Source of the DNA: Bacteroidales bacterium
GTDB lineage: Bacteria > Bacteroidota > Bacteroidia > Bacteroidales > UBA932
Direction: 5' to 3'
Assembly (NCBI GenBank): GCA_017482565.1
Contig: JAFUMO010000049.1
Span: 1-52,832 of the forward strand
DNA: 52,832 nucleotides
Below the pieces are notes generated by a model. It was not told the DNA's origin, ran no database searches, and saw only the letters and a program-made list of their open reading frames with translations. Of this stretch, positions 16,219-24,291 are shown piece by piece. Positions within the stretch are counted from its first letter, which is position 1. Every line of letters starts with the position of its first letter. A program made the translations under genes and the position numbers.

Positions 16219-18486
16219 TTACTCACCTTTTGGAGCGTTGTGCTCCTTGTGGTCTCTTGGGCCGTTGCCCTCCCTTCTCTTGTTGCCGAAGTCTTTCCTT
16301 GGGCCTCTGTTGTCCCTGCCGCCCTCCGGTCTTGGGCGTCTTACCGGCTCAACATATCCCTCAGGCTTCTCAAGAAGCACTTTGCGTGAAAGCCTCATCT
16401 TGCCGGTCTTGGCATCAATCTCAAGGAGTTTCACCTCAACCTCATCGCCTACGTTGAGCACATCCTCAGTCTTCTCAACCTTCTTCCAGTCGAGCTCTGA
16501 AATGTGAAGCAAGCCCTCCTTGCCAGGAAGAATCTCTACAAACGCACCGAACTCAAGGATTGAGACAACCTTTCCGTTGTATACTGTTCCAACCTCAGGA
16601 ACGGTTACGATACCTTTAACCCATGCCAAGGCTGCATCCATGCTCTCCTTGTTCTCGCCGAAGATATCCACTACGCCGAATGTCTCGTTGCCCTCCTTAA
16701 CCTCAGTGATGGTAACTGTTGTACCGGTCTCCTTCTGGATCTTCTGGATAACCTCACCGCCTTTGCCTATAATTGCACCGATGAACTCACCCGGTACCTT
16801 AATCTGGACGATTCTTGGAGTATGAGGCTTGAGCTCAGGCCTTGGCTCGCTGATGGTCTTCATCATCTCGCCCATGATGTGCATCCTGCCCTGACGTGCC
16901 TGCTCGAGAGCCTTCTCAAGAACCTCGTATGAAAGGCCGTCAACCTTGATATCCATCTGGGTTGCAGTGATACCGTCAACTGTACCTGTCACCTTGAAGT
17001 CCATATCTCCCAAGTGGTCCTCGTCACCAAGGATATCTGAAAGCACTGCGTATCTGCCGGTCTTTGAATCTGAGATAAGACCCATTGCAATACCTGAAAC
17101 AGGTTTCTTGATCTTCACACCTGCATCCATAAGTGCCAATGTACCTGCACAAACGGTAGCCATTGAAGATGAGCCGTTAGACTCAAGGATATCTGAAACC
17201 ACGCGTACTGCGTATGGGTTCTCCTCCCCTACCGGCACCATTGGCTTCAAGGCCCTGAATGCCAAGTTTCCGTGTCCTATCTCCCTACGTCCGATACCTC
17301 TCTGTGCTTTAGCCTCACCTGTAGAGAATGGAGGGAAGTTGTAGTGAAGTACAAATGGTTCTGTGCTCTGTACAAGAACCTCATCCATCTCCTTCATATC
17401 CATCTTTGTACCAAGGGTTACAGTTGTAAGAGACTGGGTCTCTCCCCTTGTAAAGATTGCCGAACCGTGTGCGCATGGAAGGTAATCCACCTCACACCAG
17501 ATAGGACGTATCTGTGTGGTGGTTCTGCCGTCAAGACGGATACCCTCATCAAGGATCATATTTCTCATGGCCTCTTTCTCAACATCGTGGAAATAGCGGC
17601 CTACCATAAATGCCTTCTCGTCCCTCTCCTCTTCAGGAATTGTCTCAAGGAACTCCTGGTGTACAGCCTCAAACGCCTCACCCCTCTCATGTTTGCTTGT
17701 ACCGCTCTTTGCAATCTCGTAGCATTTGTTGTAGCAGTACTCGCGGCAAGCTGCCCTCAGTGCCTCATCGTTGGTCTCGTGGCAGTACTCCCTCTTTTGG
17801 GTCTTGCCTACAGCCTCCATAAGCTCAAGCTGTGCCTGGCACTGTTTCTTTATCTCCTCGTGTGCATATTTGATTGCACCCAACATTACAGCCTCGCTAA
17901 CCTCCTTCATCTCACCCTCAACCATCATGATGTTGTCAATGGTTGCAGCTACCATAATGTCAAGGTCTGCATCTGCCATCTGGCTGAAGTTAGGGTTGAT
18001 GCAATACTCACCGTTGATCCTTGCAACCCTCACCTCTGAAATAGGGCCGTTGAAAGGAATGTCACTCACCGCAATTGCTGCAGAAGCTGCCAGACCTGCA
18101 AGTGCATCAGGCTGGATATCCTTCTCTGCTGAAATGAGGTTTACGGTAACAAAAACCTCTGCGTGGAAATCATCCGGGAAAAGAGGTCTGAGTGCACGGT
18201 CAATAAGACGGGCAACAAGAATCTCTGAATCAGAAGCCTTGCCCTCACGTTTCATGAACCCGCCAGGGAATCTTCCTGCAGATGCAAACTTCTCTTTGTA
18301 ATCTACCTGCAAAGGCATGAAGTCAACATCATCTTTTGCATCTTTAGCACAGGTTACGGCTGCAAGAAGCATAGTCTTGCCCATTTTTACCACTACAGAA
18401 CCCTCAGCCTGTTTGGCCAATTTACCTGTTTCAATCTCAATTGTTCTGCCATCACTAAGCTGGATGGTCTTTTTAACTACATTCAT
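16219..18486 (-). CDS. pnp: Polyribonucleotide nucleotidyltransferase (PNPase)
   Basis: A 755-residue 3'-5' phosphorolytic exoribonuclease that degrades mRNA and tails RNA. Two RNase PH domains are present: the first at the N terminus ([20 protein letters not shown]), the second at about 320-550 ([42 protein letters not shown]). A KH domain ([17 protein letters not shown], ~575-625) and an S1 domain ([19 protein letters not shown], ~635-705) follow. The C-terminal ~45 residues are an R/G/N-rich disordered tail. It has its own promoter, a leader of about 137 bases and its own terminator. Long pnp leaders are autoregulatory in E. coli; the same is possible here. Confidence 0.98.
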   Translation of the reverse strand: MNVVKKTIQLSDGRTIEIETGKLAKQAEGSVVVKMGKTMLLAAVTCAKDAKDDVDFMPLQVDYKEKFASAGRFPGGFMKREGKASDSEILVARLIDRALRPLFPDDFHAEVFVTVNLISAEKDIQPDALAGLAASAAIAVSDIPFNGPISEVRVARINGEYCINPNFSQMADADLDIMVAATIDNIMMVEGEMKEVSEAVMLGAIKYAHEEIKKQCQAQLELMEAVGKTQKREYCHETNDEALRAACREYCYNKCYEIAKSGTSKHERGEAFEAVHQEFLETIPEEERDEKAFMVGRYFHDVEKEAMRNMILDEGIRLDGRTTTQIRPIWCEVDYLPCAHGSAIFTRGETQSLTTVTLGTKMDMKEMDEVLVQSTEPFVLHYNFPPFSTGEAKAQRGIGRREIGHGNLAFRALKPMVPVGEENPYAVRVVSDILESNGSSSMATVCAGTLALMDAGVKIKKPVSGIAMGLISDSKTGRYAVLSDILGDEDHLGDMDFKVTGTVDGITATQMDIKVDGLSYEVLEKALEQARQGRMHIMGEMMKTISEPRPELKPHTPRIVQIKVPGEFIGAIIGKGGEVIQKIQKETGTTVTITEVKEGNETFGVVDIFGENKESMDAALAWVKGIVTVPEVGTVYNGKVVSILEFGAFVEILPGKEGLLHISELDWKKVEKTEDVLNVGDEVEVKLLEIDAKTGKMRLSRKVLLEKPEGYVEPVRRPRPEGGRDNRGPRKDFGNKRREGNGPRDHKEHNAPKGE

Positions 18487-18550
18487 TATTTTTAAAACAT
18501 CTCTTGCAGCCCGCCTCTCCCTATGAGAGTTGAATTAAACCTTTACAGCA

Positions 18551-18589
18551 CCTTCATCTGCCGCGGGCCACATTTGTTGACAGATGAGG
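18551..18589 (-). promoter_or_regulatory. Possible regulatory hairpin in the pnp leader
   Basis: CCTTCATCTG (18551-18560) and CAGATGAGG (18581-18589) form an inverted pair with one bulge, inside the predicted untranslated leader of pnp. A double-stranded leader element is the target of PNPase/RNase III autoregulation in E. coli; the analogy is inference. Confidence 0.35.
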
Positions 18590-18629
18590 TATTTATCTGA
18601 TTAAATAAACTTATTTGCAAAATATCGCG

Positions 18630-18659
18630 CAAAGATATAAATAAATTGCTCTCAATCAA
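18630..18659 (-). promoter_or_regulatory. pnp promoter
   Basis: The minus strand shows TTG, 19 bases, then TATCTTTG (18637-18630). The predicted start near 18623 gives a ~137-base leader before the ATG at 18486. Confidence 0.75.
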
Positions 18660-18691
18660 CAAATAATATCTTCTTCCCGACAGAAAAACAG

Positions 18692-18723
18692 AAAAAAGGA
18701 GCCCCGCCGCACACGGAACTCCT
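18692..18723 (-). terminator. Terminator of the Rpn-family nuclease gene
   Basis: Minus strand AGGAGTTCC/GGGGCTCCT (two G-T pairs) followed by a run of T, 26 bases after the stop. Confidence 0.75.
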
Positions 18724-18749
18724 CCCTGTAATATTGGATTTGCCTTAAT

Positions 18750-19730
18750 CTACAAATTCTCAATCTCTTCAACTGAAAGCCCCGTACATCCGGCAATCAA
18801 TGAAGCCTCAAGGCCTTTCTCTTTCATGGATTTTGCAATCTCAAGACTACGCTCAGCTTTTCCTTCAGCTTTTCCTTCAGCCTTCCCATCAGCATGGCCA
18901 CTGGTGTATCCTTCGCTAATACCCTCCTTCTTCGCAAACCTTATACAGCCCATAGTGTCCATATAGTTCTTGAGATTAGATTCATATCTCATCTGTTCTT
19001 CCTCAGATAGTGATGCCACTTCAGCGGTGTCAAGAACGCCATAGAACATTTCCTTCATCTCTTCCGGCAACCTGGTCTCGGCCACCTCTTTCTTGAGTTC
19101 ATCTATCGTTTTCATACCATCATGCATTTGTTGTAGCAAATATAACAAATATTCATAGTACTTGTTACATTCCCCTATCTTCATCCCCCTCATGCAAGGC
19201 ATCTGTATGAGAATGATATTCAGCTTGTCTGAGAATATCTTTCTGGTATTCACATCACACAACTGGATGTCCCTCCTCAGTACAGGATCCTTTTCATAGT
19301 TGAAATTCATGATGCAGATGGAATATACCTTCTTTATATCCTGGTAATCCCACTCAGAACCTCTCCTGCCCATCCTGTCAACCAGCCTGCAGGTGTAGTA
19401 GATGATTCTCTCGCGCATATTCTCAATGGGCCTGTTCTGTACCTCTATAAGATACTGCTCTCCATTCTTGTCCTTGCATATGAGGTCAAATATGCACTCC
19501 TTCATCTCCTCTGATTCCGGCAATGACTCATTGTTCATGAACTCCACATCCACAATAGGCGATTCCGGCATCAGCATCAGATTAAGGAATCCAATCAGAT
19601 TGGGTTTGTTCTCTTCTGTCCCGAAGAGGAATTTGAAACTCCAATCCATAAAGGGTCTCAACACCTCTCCATCTCTTCGCATCTTGTTGTTCCTGTTGCC
19701 ACAATAGCTGCAAATACTCTTCTTCTCCAT
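18750..19730 (-). CDS. Rpn-family recombination-promoting nuclease (PD-(D/E)XK)
   Basis: A 326-residue protein of the Rpn/YhgA-like (PDDEXK_2) family, once called putative transposases. It is now known to contain DNA endonucleases that promote RecA-independent recombination. The family opening DWSFKFLFGTEENKPNLIGF is at ~29-48. The nuclease core shows FDLICKDKNGEQYLIEVQN (catalytic Asp and the E-x-Q pair, ~84-102). The C-terminal part ends in charged HADGKAEGKAEGKAE repeats encoded by 12-base tandem units. An N-terminal CSYCGNRNNK patch is unusual. No terminal inverted repeats or partner genes were seen, so it is a solitary accessory gene. Confidence 0.88.
   Translation of the reverse strand: MEKKSICSYCGNRNNKMRRDGEVLRPFMDWSFKFLFGTEENKPNLIGFLNLMLMPESPIVDVEFMNNESLPESEEMKECIFDLICKDKNGEQYLIEVQNRPIENMRERIIYYTCRLVDRMGRRGSEWDYQDIKKVYSICIMNFNYEKDPVLRRDIQLCDVNTRKIFSDKLNIILIQMPCMRGMKIGECNKYYEYLLYLLQQMHDGMKTIDELKKEVAETRLPEEMKEMFYGVLDTAEVASLSEEEQMRYESNLKNYMDTMGCIRFAKKEGISEGYTSGHADGKAEGKAEGKAERSLEIAKSMKEKGLEASLIAGCTGLSVEEIENL
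18854..18889. repeat. 12-bp tandem repeat within the Rpn gene
   Basis: Two identical copies of CAGCTTTTCCTT and a diverged third (CAGCCTTCCCAT) encode the G-K-A-E repeats. The unit is a multiple of three, so copy-number change would keep frame. Confidence 0.7.
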
Positions 19731-19987
19731 GTCACAAAGTTTTAAAAGTTAACGGGAGCAAACCTATGTAAGTAAAATGAGAGAACGCAACAGATTCGTA
19801 AAAACTTAGCGTAAAAAATTGCTGAAAAAGAAAAACTTTCACCTCGCAAAATACAATTGCTGTTTCTGCAATTTCTTTTCTTGGAATTGAACCACTATAC
19901 CAGCCATATCTGTAGCATTGTTTCACGCCCAATATATCATTGGGACAGATCTATCTCGTTATAAAAAACGCCATCAGTATGGAATAA
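19731..19987. other. Gene-poor stretch upstream of the Rpn nuclease
   Basis: No reading frame here looks like a protein; the longest minus-strand frame has no recognisable features. The stretch presumably holds the promoter of the nuclease gene, but no convincing -33/-7 pair was found. Confidence 0.5.
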
Positions 19988-20092
19988 ACTTCTGCTAAAA
20001 AAGTGAGGGCTGCGGCACAGGAGAGCCCTTACGCAGGAATATCACTGGAGCAGATCAATTCCATTATAGAGGAGGCCAGAAATGGAGAATAA
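19988..20092 (+). pseudogene. Possible C-terminal relic of a small antitoxin-like protein
   Basis: After a stop at 19985 the frame encodes KKVRAAAQESPYAGISLEQI then NSIIEEARNGE and a stop at 20090-20092. The pattern of a short helix, then SPYAGISLEQIN, then a charged E-x-x-R tail resembles the C termini of small antitoxins and other short chromosomal proteins. No start codon with a ribosome-binding site and no toxin partner are present, so it is at most a remnant. The family assignment is from memory of the pattern only. Confidence 0.35.
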
Positions 20093-20120
20093 GATAACTA
20101 TGTATATACCCTTATATTGA

Positions 20121-20160
20121 AGAAAAAACTCCCCGCCAGGACATTCTAGCGGGGAGTTAT
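20121..20160 (-). terminator. Terminator of the fimbria-like operon
   Basis: Perfect 10-base stem AACTCCCCGC/GCGGGGAGTT (20127-20136 with 20149-20158), followed on the minus strand by a run of T. It lies 39 bases after the fimbrillin-like stop codon. Confidence 0.9.
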
Positions 20161-20199
20161 ACTTAGGGTTGCGAACACCCTTAAGCCAGTTAAACGCAA

Positions 20200-22302
20200 T
20201 TACTCTTCAGTAACAGTCCAGACGTCTGATGCTTCAGTTGAAGTATATCCCTCAGGAACAAAATCCGTACCCTCACCCTCCGCGGTATTATTAGCAGGAT
20301 TGAAGTTCTTGAAAGATCCTCCGGTAACAATAACTTTTGCTTTTCCGGCGTCATACGCATCATCAATGCAATTTATCAGGTAATTCCCATTATAAACAGA
20401 TGTATCCTCAAAATATCCGCCCTTGATATTTGCAGTACCTTTAATTACATTCACCGCCGTAACTGAAGCTTTATATTCACCATCAAGGATAGTTACAGTA
20501 CTACCACCCCTTACTTCTACGGCATAGTCATTATGTTGAGATGCATCAATTTTACCTTCTCCAGATATTGTCACATTTGCACCCCCCTGTACATTAATAA
20601 GAGCTGTTACAACATTCGGTTTGTAAACACCTTTAGTTGTTGATAATTTTTTGCCGTTCAAATGAAGAACAAGATCCTTGTTTGCCACAATTGCCTCATC
20701 AAATGCCATATCTGCAGCAAGGGCAACCTCACCTCCATTCTCAATAGCCGATTTCAATTCATCTACAGTAGATACTGCAACAGCCTTAACTACCTTGTAG
20801 GTATTCTCAGCCACTTTTACAGAAACATAACCGTCTGCCACAAATCCGTTTGGATGAGTCGCATTCCAGTCTGCAGGCTCAGTTCCTGGATTTGCAGGAT
20901 CAAAGTTGATGAATGTACCTCCATATACATTGATAGTTCCCTTATTATCATATACATTCAATGCAGTGTAAACACCTTCTGTCTTGTTTTCAAAGCTTTT
21001 CTTGTCTGCAACCTTTGCCTCATATACACCGCCATAAATATTGACAACGCCATTGCCGCTTGCATAAATTGCAGAAGAGTTGCCATCCAGCGAACCAATA
21101 TAGTTTCCACCATAAATATTTACCTCTGCACCAGTATCTCCTCTTGCCCAAATTACACGGGTAGGGGCCTGTACTGTACCTTCTCCTTTAATTGTAAGCT
21201 TGCCATATACAATAATGCCATCACCAACCTCGTAATCTGTATTCTCTGAATTATTGACAAAATTATTGCCATTCAGATTAATGATAGCCTCATCACCGGC
21301 TGCAACAACAAATGTCTTGTCAACCTCCAAATCAGAATAAAGGTCAACAACACCGCTGAGGAGCTGGTAATGTCCGTCAAAAGCTGGAGTAATTTCCACG
21401 TTGTAGTTGAAAGTACTTGCATACAAATCACCATAGATGTTTGTACGGTAATTCCTCTGAACCGGCACGTTAGCAAAAGTTCTTGAATAAGATTCATTAC
21501 CATCTGTACCTGCTGCAATATCCATGACAACCTCCACGAGATGCTTCTCTGCTCCTGCGAGGACATAGTTCATTGACAGATAATCATAATCACCAGCCAC
21601 TGGAAAATCTGTATCTGTAAGTGAAATCTCACTATATCCGTAGGTTACAGTATTTTTTGTAGCATCATCACTAATTTCTGTCGCTCCTGTTTCCAGATTC
21701 ATTGAAGTAGGGACACCTTTTACAATAACCTTTGCATACTTATACTGTACTCCACCTTTATACTCACCAAGCTCATCCAAATCACCTTTAGTTGTTGCAA
21801 TATTCAACTGCGCAAACGGACGGTACATTTTTACTGTCTCAGTTTTATTGCCGGTAACAGTGAACTCTGGAACGTAAGCATAAAATGCATCATACGCTTC
21901 CTGATTGGCAACCTCAGGACTATATGTCATTGTTTTATTATCCCATGCAATCTCACATGCAGAATTACTGCTCTCTGCCCAGAACAATATGCTGTATTTC
22001 TGGCCATTCAACAATTGGATTGGTACATTTGCCTGAGAGTTCTCATCCATCTTATCAGGATTAACATCTTCTCCATGAATGAGTGAAACTGCATCAACGA
22101 TTTTGCCGCTAGCATCATATACGGCATAGTAAAGTTCTTGAGCAGTTTTACCGTCACCCAAAGCCTTTGTTGCCAAATCAGATGTTGAAAGGCTGAAAGT
22201 TACGATTGACTCTTCGCCATTGGTTTGCCCTGGAGTTTCCTCTTTTGAGCAGGATGCGAGCAGCGTAACGGCTGCCAACATTGTCATAAATAATTTTTTC
22301 AT
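20200..22302 (-). CDS. Fimbrillin-like lipoprotein with two beta-helix modules (putative adhesin)
   Basis: A 700-residue surface lipoprotein. Signal and lipobox are MKKLFMTMLAAVTLLASC (Cys 18). The N-terminal ~310 residues look like the Bacteroidales fimbrillin/DUF6562-type fold (VTFSLSTSDLATKA, then VPVQRNYRTNIYGDLY). The C-terminal ~390 residues consist of two related right-handed beta-helix modules (about 315-505 and 507-700). Each is rich in I-x-G-G-x-Y/F turns, and they end similarly (GGTFINFDPANPGTEP; GGSFKNFNPANNTAEG). Beta-helix tips on fimbriae usually bind host or dietary ligands; that role is inferred. It is last of three genes and followed by a strong terminator. Confidence 0.8.
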   Translation of the reverse strand: MKKLFMTMLAAVTLLASCSKEETPGQTNGEESIVTFSLSTSDLATKALGDGKTAQELYYAVYDASGKIVDAVSLIHGEDVNPDKMDENSQANVPIQLLNGQKYSILFWAESSNSACEIAWDNKTMTYSPEVANQEAYDAFYAYVPEFTVTGNKTETVKMYRPFAQLNIATTKGDLDELGEYKGGVQYKYAKVIVKGVPTSMNLETGATEISDDATKNTVTYGYSEISLTDTDFPVAGDYDYLSMNYVLAGAEKHLVEVVMDIAAGTDGNESYSRTFANVPVQRNYRTNIYGDLYASTFNYNVEITPAFDGHYQLLSGVVDLYSDLEVDKTFVVAAGDEAIINLNGNNFVNNSENTDYEVGDGIIVYGKLTIKGEGTVQAPTRVIWARGDTGAEVNIYGGNYIGSLDGNSSAIYASGNGVVNIYGGVYEAKVADKKSFENKTEGVYTALNVYDNKGTINVYGGTFINFDPANPGTEPADWNATHPNGFVADGYVSVKVAENTYKVVKAVAVSTVDELKSAIENGGEVALAADMAFDEAIVANKDLVLHLNGKKLSTTKGVYKPNVVTALINVQGGANVTISGEGKIDASQHNDYAVEVRGGSTVTILDGEYKASVTAVNVIKGTANIKGGYFEDTSVYNGNYLINCIDDAYDAGKAKVIVTGGSFKNFNPANNTAEGEGTDFVPEGYTSTEASDVWTVTEE

Positions 22303-22333
22303 ACGAATGTTATTTAAAAGTTATTGATATTTG

Positions 22334-23404
22334 TCAGTATTTGATTTCATAATTATAGGAACCATCAAAGTCCGGCACTATGCCAACTCCGCCCTGGGTG
22401 TCTATGGTGAGGAAGCTGCCCCGCATTATTGAATGCATGCCCCTCTGCACAGGCACTTCTATAGGATTTGTCTCAAACAGAGATTTGCCGGCCGTATCAT
22501 ACATGGCCATAATCATGCTCACAGTGGATTGGATACCGTTTATAAATACATAGTCAAATCCCATGGATACCTCACCGTTATCCAGTTTGGAGAGTTTTGT
22601 TTCAAATGTCACCCCTGTCCTGGCATCATTGGGCTTGTTGGTGAACATGTCAAATGCACATGGCATGAATCCAGTGTAGCTGAACTTTACGGTATATTCC
22701 TGCAGCACATTTGAGACAAGGCTGTCTGCCTGGGAAACATTCAGGTCATCACCCAGTTTTGTATTGTATACCTTCTCAACAAATTCTGCCAGATCGGTAG
22801 CCCTGAATTCAAATTTTGCCAGAGGCCTGTCCATTTCCACATTCAGTATCCTGGCATTTTCAACGGTATCCCTGCTGGCACGGAATGATGCTGTTCCCCT
22901 GTAGGCGTCCCTCATGTCCGTATTGGCCTTATGGGAAGAATGTATTATGATCTCACTGAAATTGTCGGGATTATAAAAATGATGGGATGCTGTTCCTGCA
23001 AGGACAAAATCGGCCCATACGTGGATTACATATTCTCCATCCGGCAGGTCCATCTCCACCTGGGTTTCAACATTGTACATTCCTTTTTCAACCGGAGAGG
23101 TAAAGACATGCTCCCATACATGTTCCCTTGATACTGTTGCGGAAGAATTCTGCCAGGATACGGGAAATACCCTGAGCGTATAGCGCATATCGTACTGTCC
23201 GGTATGGTCAGATATTTTTGTATATGTATAATCCTGCTCCCTTATACCGGTATCAAATTCCAGATTTATGGAATATACCGGCAGTTCCTCACCCTCTGCA
23301 GGAAACTCATGTACATCACATCCTGCCAGCATTGCGCTGCCAAAGAATCCTGCTGTTACGGCAATGAAAGCCAAAAGTCTATATATGTAATTCCCTCTTG
23401 TCAT
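22334..23404 (-). CDS. Fimbrial-locus lipoprotein (VHEFP type), putative FimB/Mfa2-like anchor or minor subunit
   Basis: A 356-residue lipoprotein: hydrophobic segment AFIAVTAGFFGSAMLAGC, lipidation at about Cys 29, then DVHEFPAEGEELPVYSINLE. That opening is shared, from memory, by lipoproteins encoded next to fimbrillins and DUF3575 proteins in gut Bacteroidales. Two beta-rich domains follow, with the pattern RPLAKFEFRATDL, as found in fimbrillin-type folds. The gene overlaps the upstream DUF3575 gene by 4 bases and is 31 bases before the fimbrillin-like gene, so it is part of the same operon. The anchor or minor-subunit role is inferred from position. Confidence 0.7.
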   Translation of the reverse strand: MTRGNYIYRLLAFIAVTAGFFGSAMLAGCDVHEFPAEGEELPVYSINLEFDTGIREQDYTYTKISDHTGQYDMRYTLRVFPVSWQNSSATVSREHVWEHVFTSPVEKGMYNVETQVEMDLPDGEYVIHVWADFVLAGTASHHFYNPDNFSEIIIHSSHKANTDMRDAYRGTASFRASRDTVENARILNVEMDRPLAKFEFRATDLAEFVEKVYNTKLGDDLNVSQADSLVSNVLQEYTVKFSYTGFMPCAFDMFTNKPNDARTGVTFETKLSKLDNGEVSMGFDYVFINGIQSTVSMIMAMYDTAGKSLFETNPIEVPVQRGMHSIMRGSFLTIDTQGGVGIVPDFDGSYNYEIKY

Positions 23405-24138
23405 TTCCTGAACTTATATACCAAGTTTACAGCCAGCTGGTCTATGCCAAAATATGTCTCCTTCCTTGTGCTTTCAAGAGCTCCATCCTTTTCGTTATAA
23501 AACCTGTCATAGTGTAATGGATATACCCCGGCGCCCACTGCAAATTCCACAAACCAGCGCGGGTTTTCCTTCTGTAGGGGCAGCCTGTAGCCCGCAGAAA
23601 CACCTCCTCCTATTGTTGGAGTTTTGCCGTCCTTGTCCTGAATGCGCCATTTGCCGTCAGTAAAGTTGTACCAGCCAAGTCCTGCATGGGCTGCAGCATA
23701 GAATGATGTATATTCCCCGTTGAACCAGTAACGGAGTTCAGGCTGTAGAGTAAAGGTCCTGTATTTGGATGTCTCCCCAAAATAATCAACTGCACTGTAA
23801 TATACCGGCAAGGCAAATGAGAAGCCCCTGCCCAGATCCACCTCGGCATGAATATTTGCAATAAGGAATCCTAATCCCCACAGATTTGTCTTCAGATACC
23901 AGCACCTGCGGGATGGCAAAGGGAGAAGCTCTGCATGGAGCAGATAATTCCAGTCTTCATTTAGGTTGGTAACCTTAATCTGATGGTCTGCACATATCAG
24001 GTGCTTGTGAATATGCTCAGTACTGCTGTTCCACTGAGAACTTCCCTTAGGGAAAAAGACTTCTACAGCCACCTCCTTATGCTGTGACATTGCAGGGGTG
24101 CCTACATGACACATCAGTATGCAAAGAAGCCATGCCAA
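23401..24138 (-). CDS. DUF3575 outer-membrane beta-barrel protein of a fimbrial locus
   Basis: A 245-residue exported protein with signal MAWLLCILMCHVGTPAMSQ. A short periplasmic part is followed by an eight-strand-like barrel starting at YLKTNLWGLGFLIANIHAEV, the usual opening of DUF3575. It contains FTLQPELRYWFNGEY and AAHAGLGWYNF, and ends ...AVNLVYKFRK. Such proteins recur in Bacteroidales Mfa/Fim-type fimbrial operons, where they may help assembly. It is the first gene of the operon. Upstream lies the candidate invertible promoter segment, so expression may be ON/OFF. Confidence 0.82.
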   Translation of the reverse strand: MAWLLCILMCHVGTPAMSQHKEVAVEVFFPKGSSQWNSSTEHIHKHLICADHQIKVTNLNEDWNYLLHAELLPLPSRRCWYLKTNLWGLGFLIANIHAEVDLGRGFSFALPVYYSAVDYFGETSKYRTFTLQPELRYWFNGEYTSFYAAAHAGLGWYNFTDGKWRIQDKDGKTPTIGGGVSAGYRLPLQKENPRWFVEFAVGAGVYPLHYDRFYNEKDGALESTRKETYFGIDQLAVNLVYKFRK

Positions 24139-24167
24139 TACAAACCGGCATGCTGGGGCAATATTTC

Positions 24168-24281
24168 TGTATGAAAAAACGGTGGTTTATTTTTACAGTT
24201 TCTGTTATGATTCTATGCAAATTTTATTTATCTTTGGGGGTACTTTATGAGTGGATGTTTATATGACCGTTTTTCCAAACA
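24168..24281. promoter_or_regulatory. Candidate invertible promoter segment (phase switch) of the fimbria-like operon
   Basis: Inverted arms TGTATGAAAAAACGGT (24168-24183) and ACCGTTTTTCCAAACA (24266-24281) match at 14 of 16 positions and bound an 82-base AT-rich segment. The segment holds TATCTTTG (24229-24236, plus strand), a perfect Bacteroidales -7 element. It points away from the minus-strand operon, toward the 3' end of the recombinase gene. Inversion would place it at about 24213-24220 facing the operon, ~75 bases before the first ATG. A gene for an Mpi-type DNA invertase starts 11 bases beyond the right arm (its 3' end). The arms are short and imperfect, so the switch is a strong hypothesis, not proven. 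Confidence 0.6.
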
Positions 24282-24291
24282 TCCCTATTTT

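Noticed and set aside
17272-18039. 255-codon plus-strand frame inside pnp
   Set aside because: Antisense shadow of a conserved enzyme; Cys/Leu-rich composition and no homology-like motifs.
20662-21249. 195-codon plus-strand frame opposite the beta-helix lipoprotein
   Set aside because: Cys/Ile-rich shadow caused by repeated beta-helix codons on the other strand.
24168-24281. Reading the inverted repeat as a simple rho-independent terminator
   Set aside because: The 82-base spacing is far too long for a terminator loop and the arms have no T-tract in the required place; the invertase and the reversed -7 element fit a switch better.
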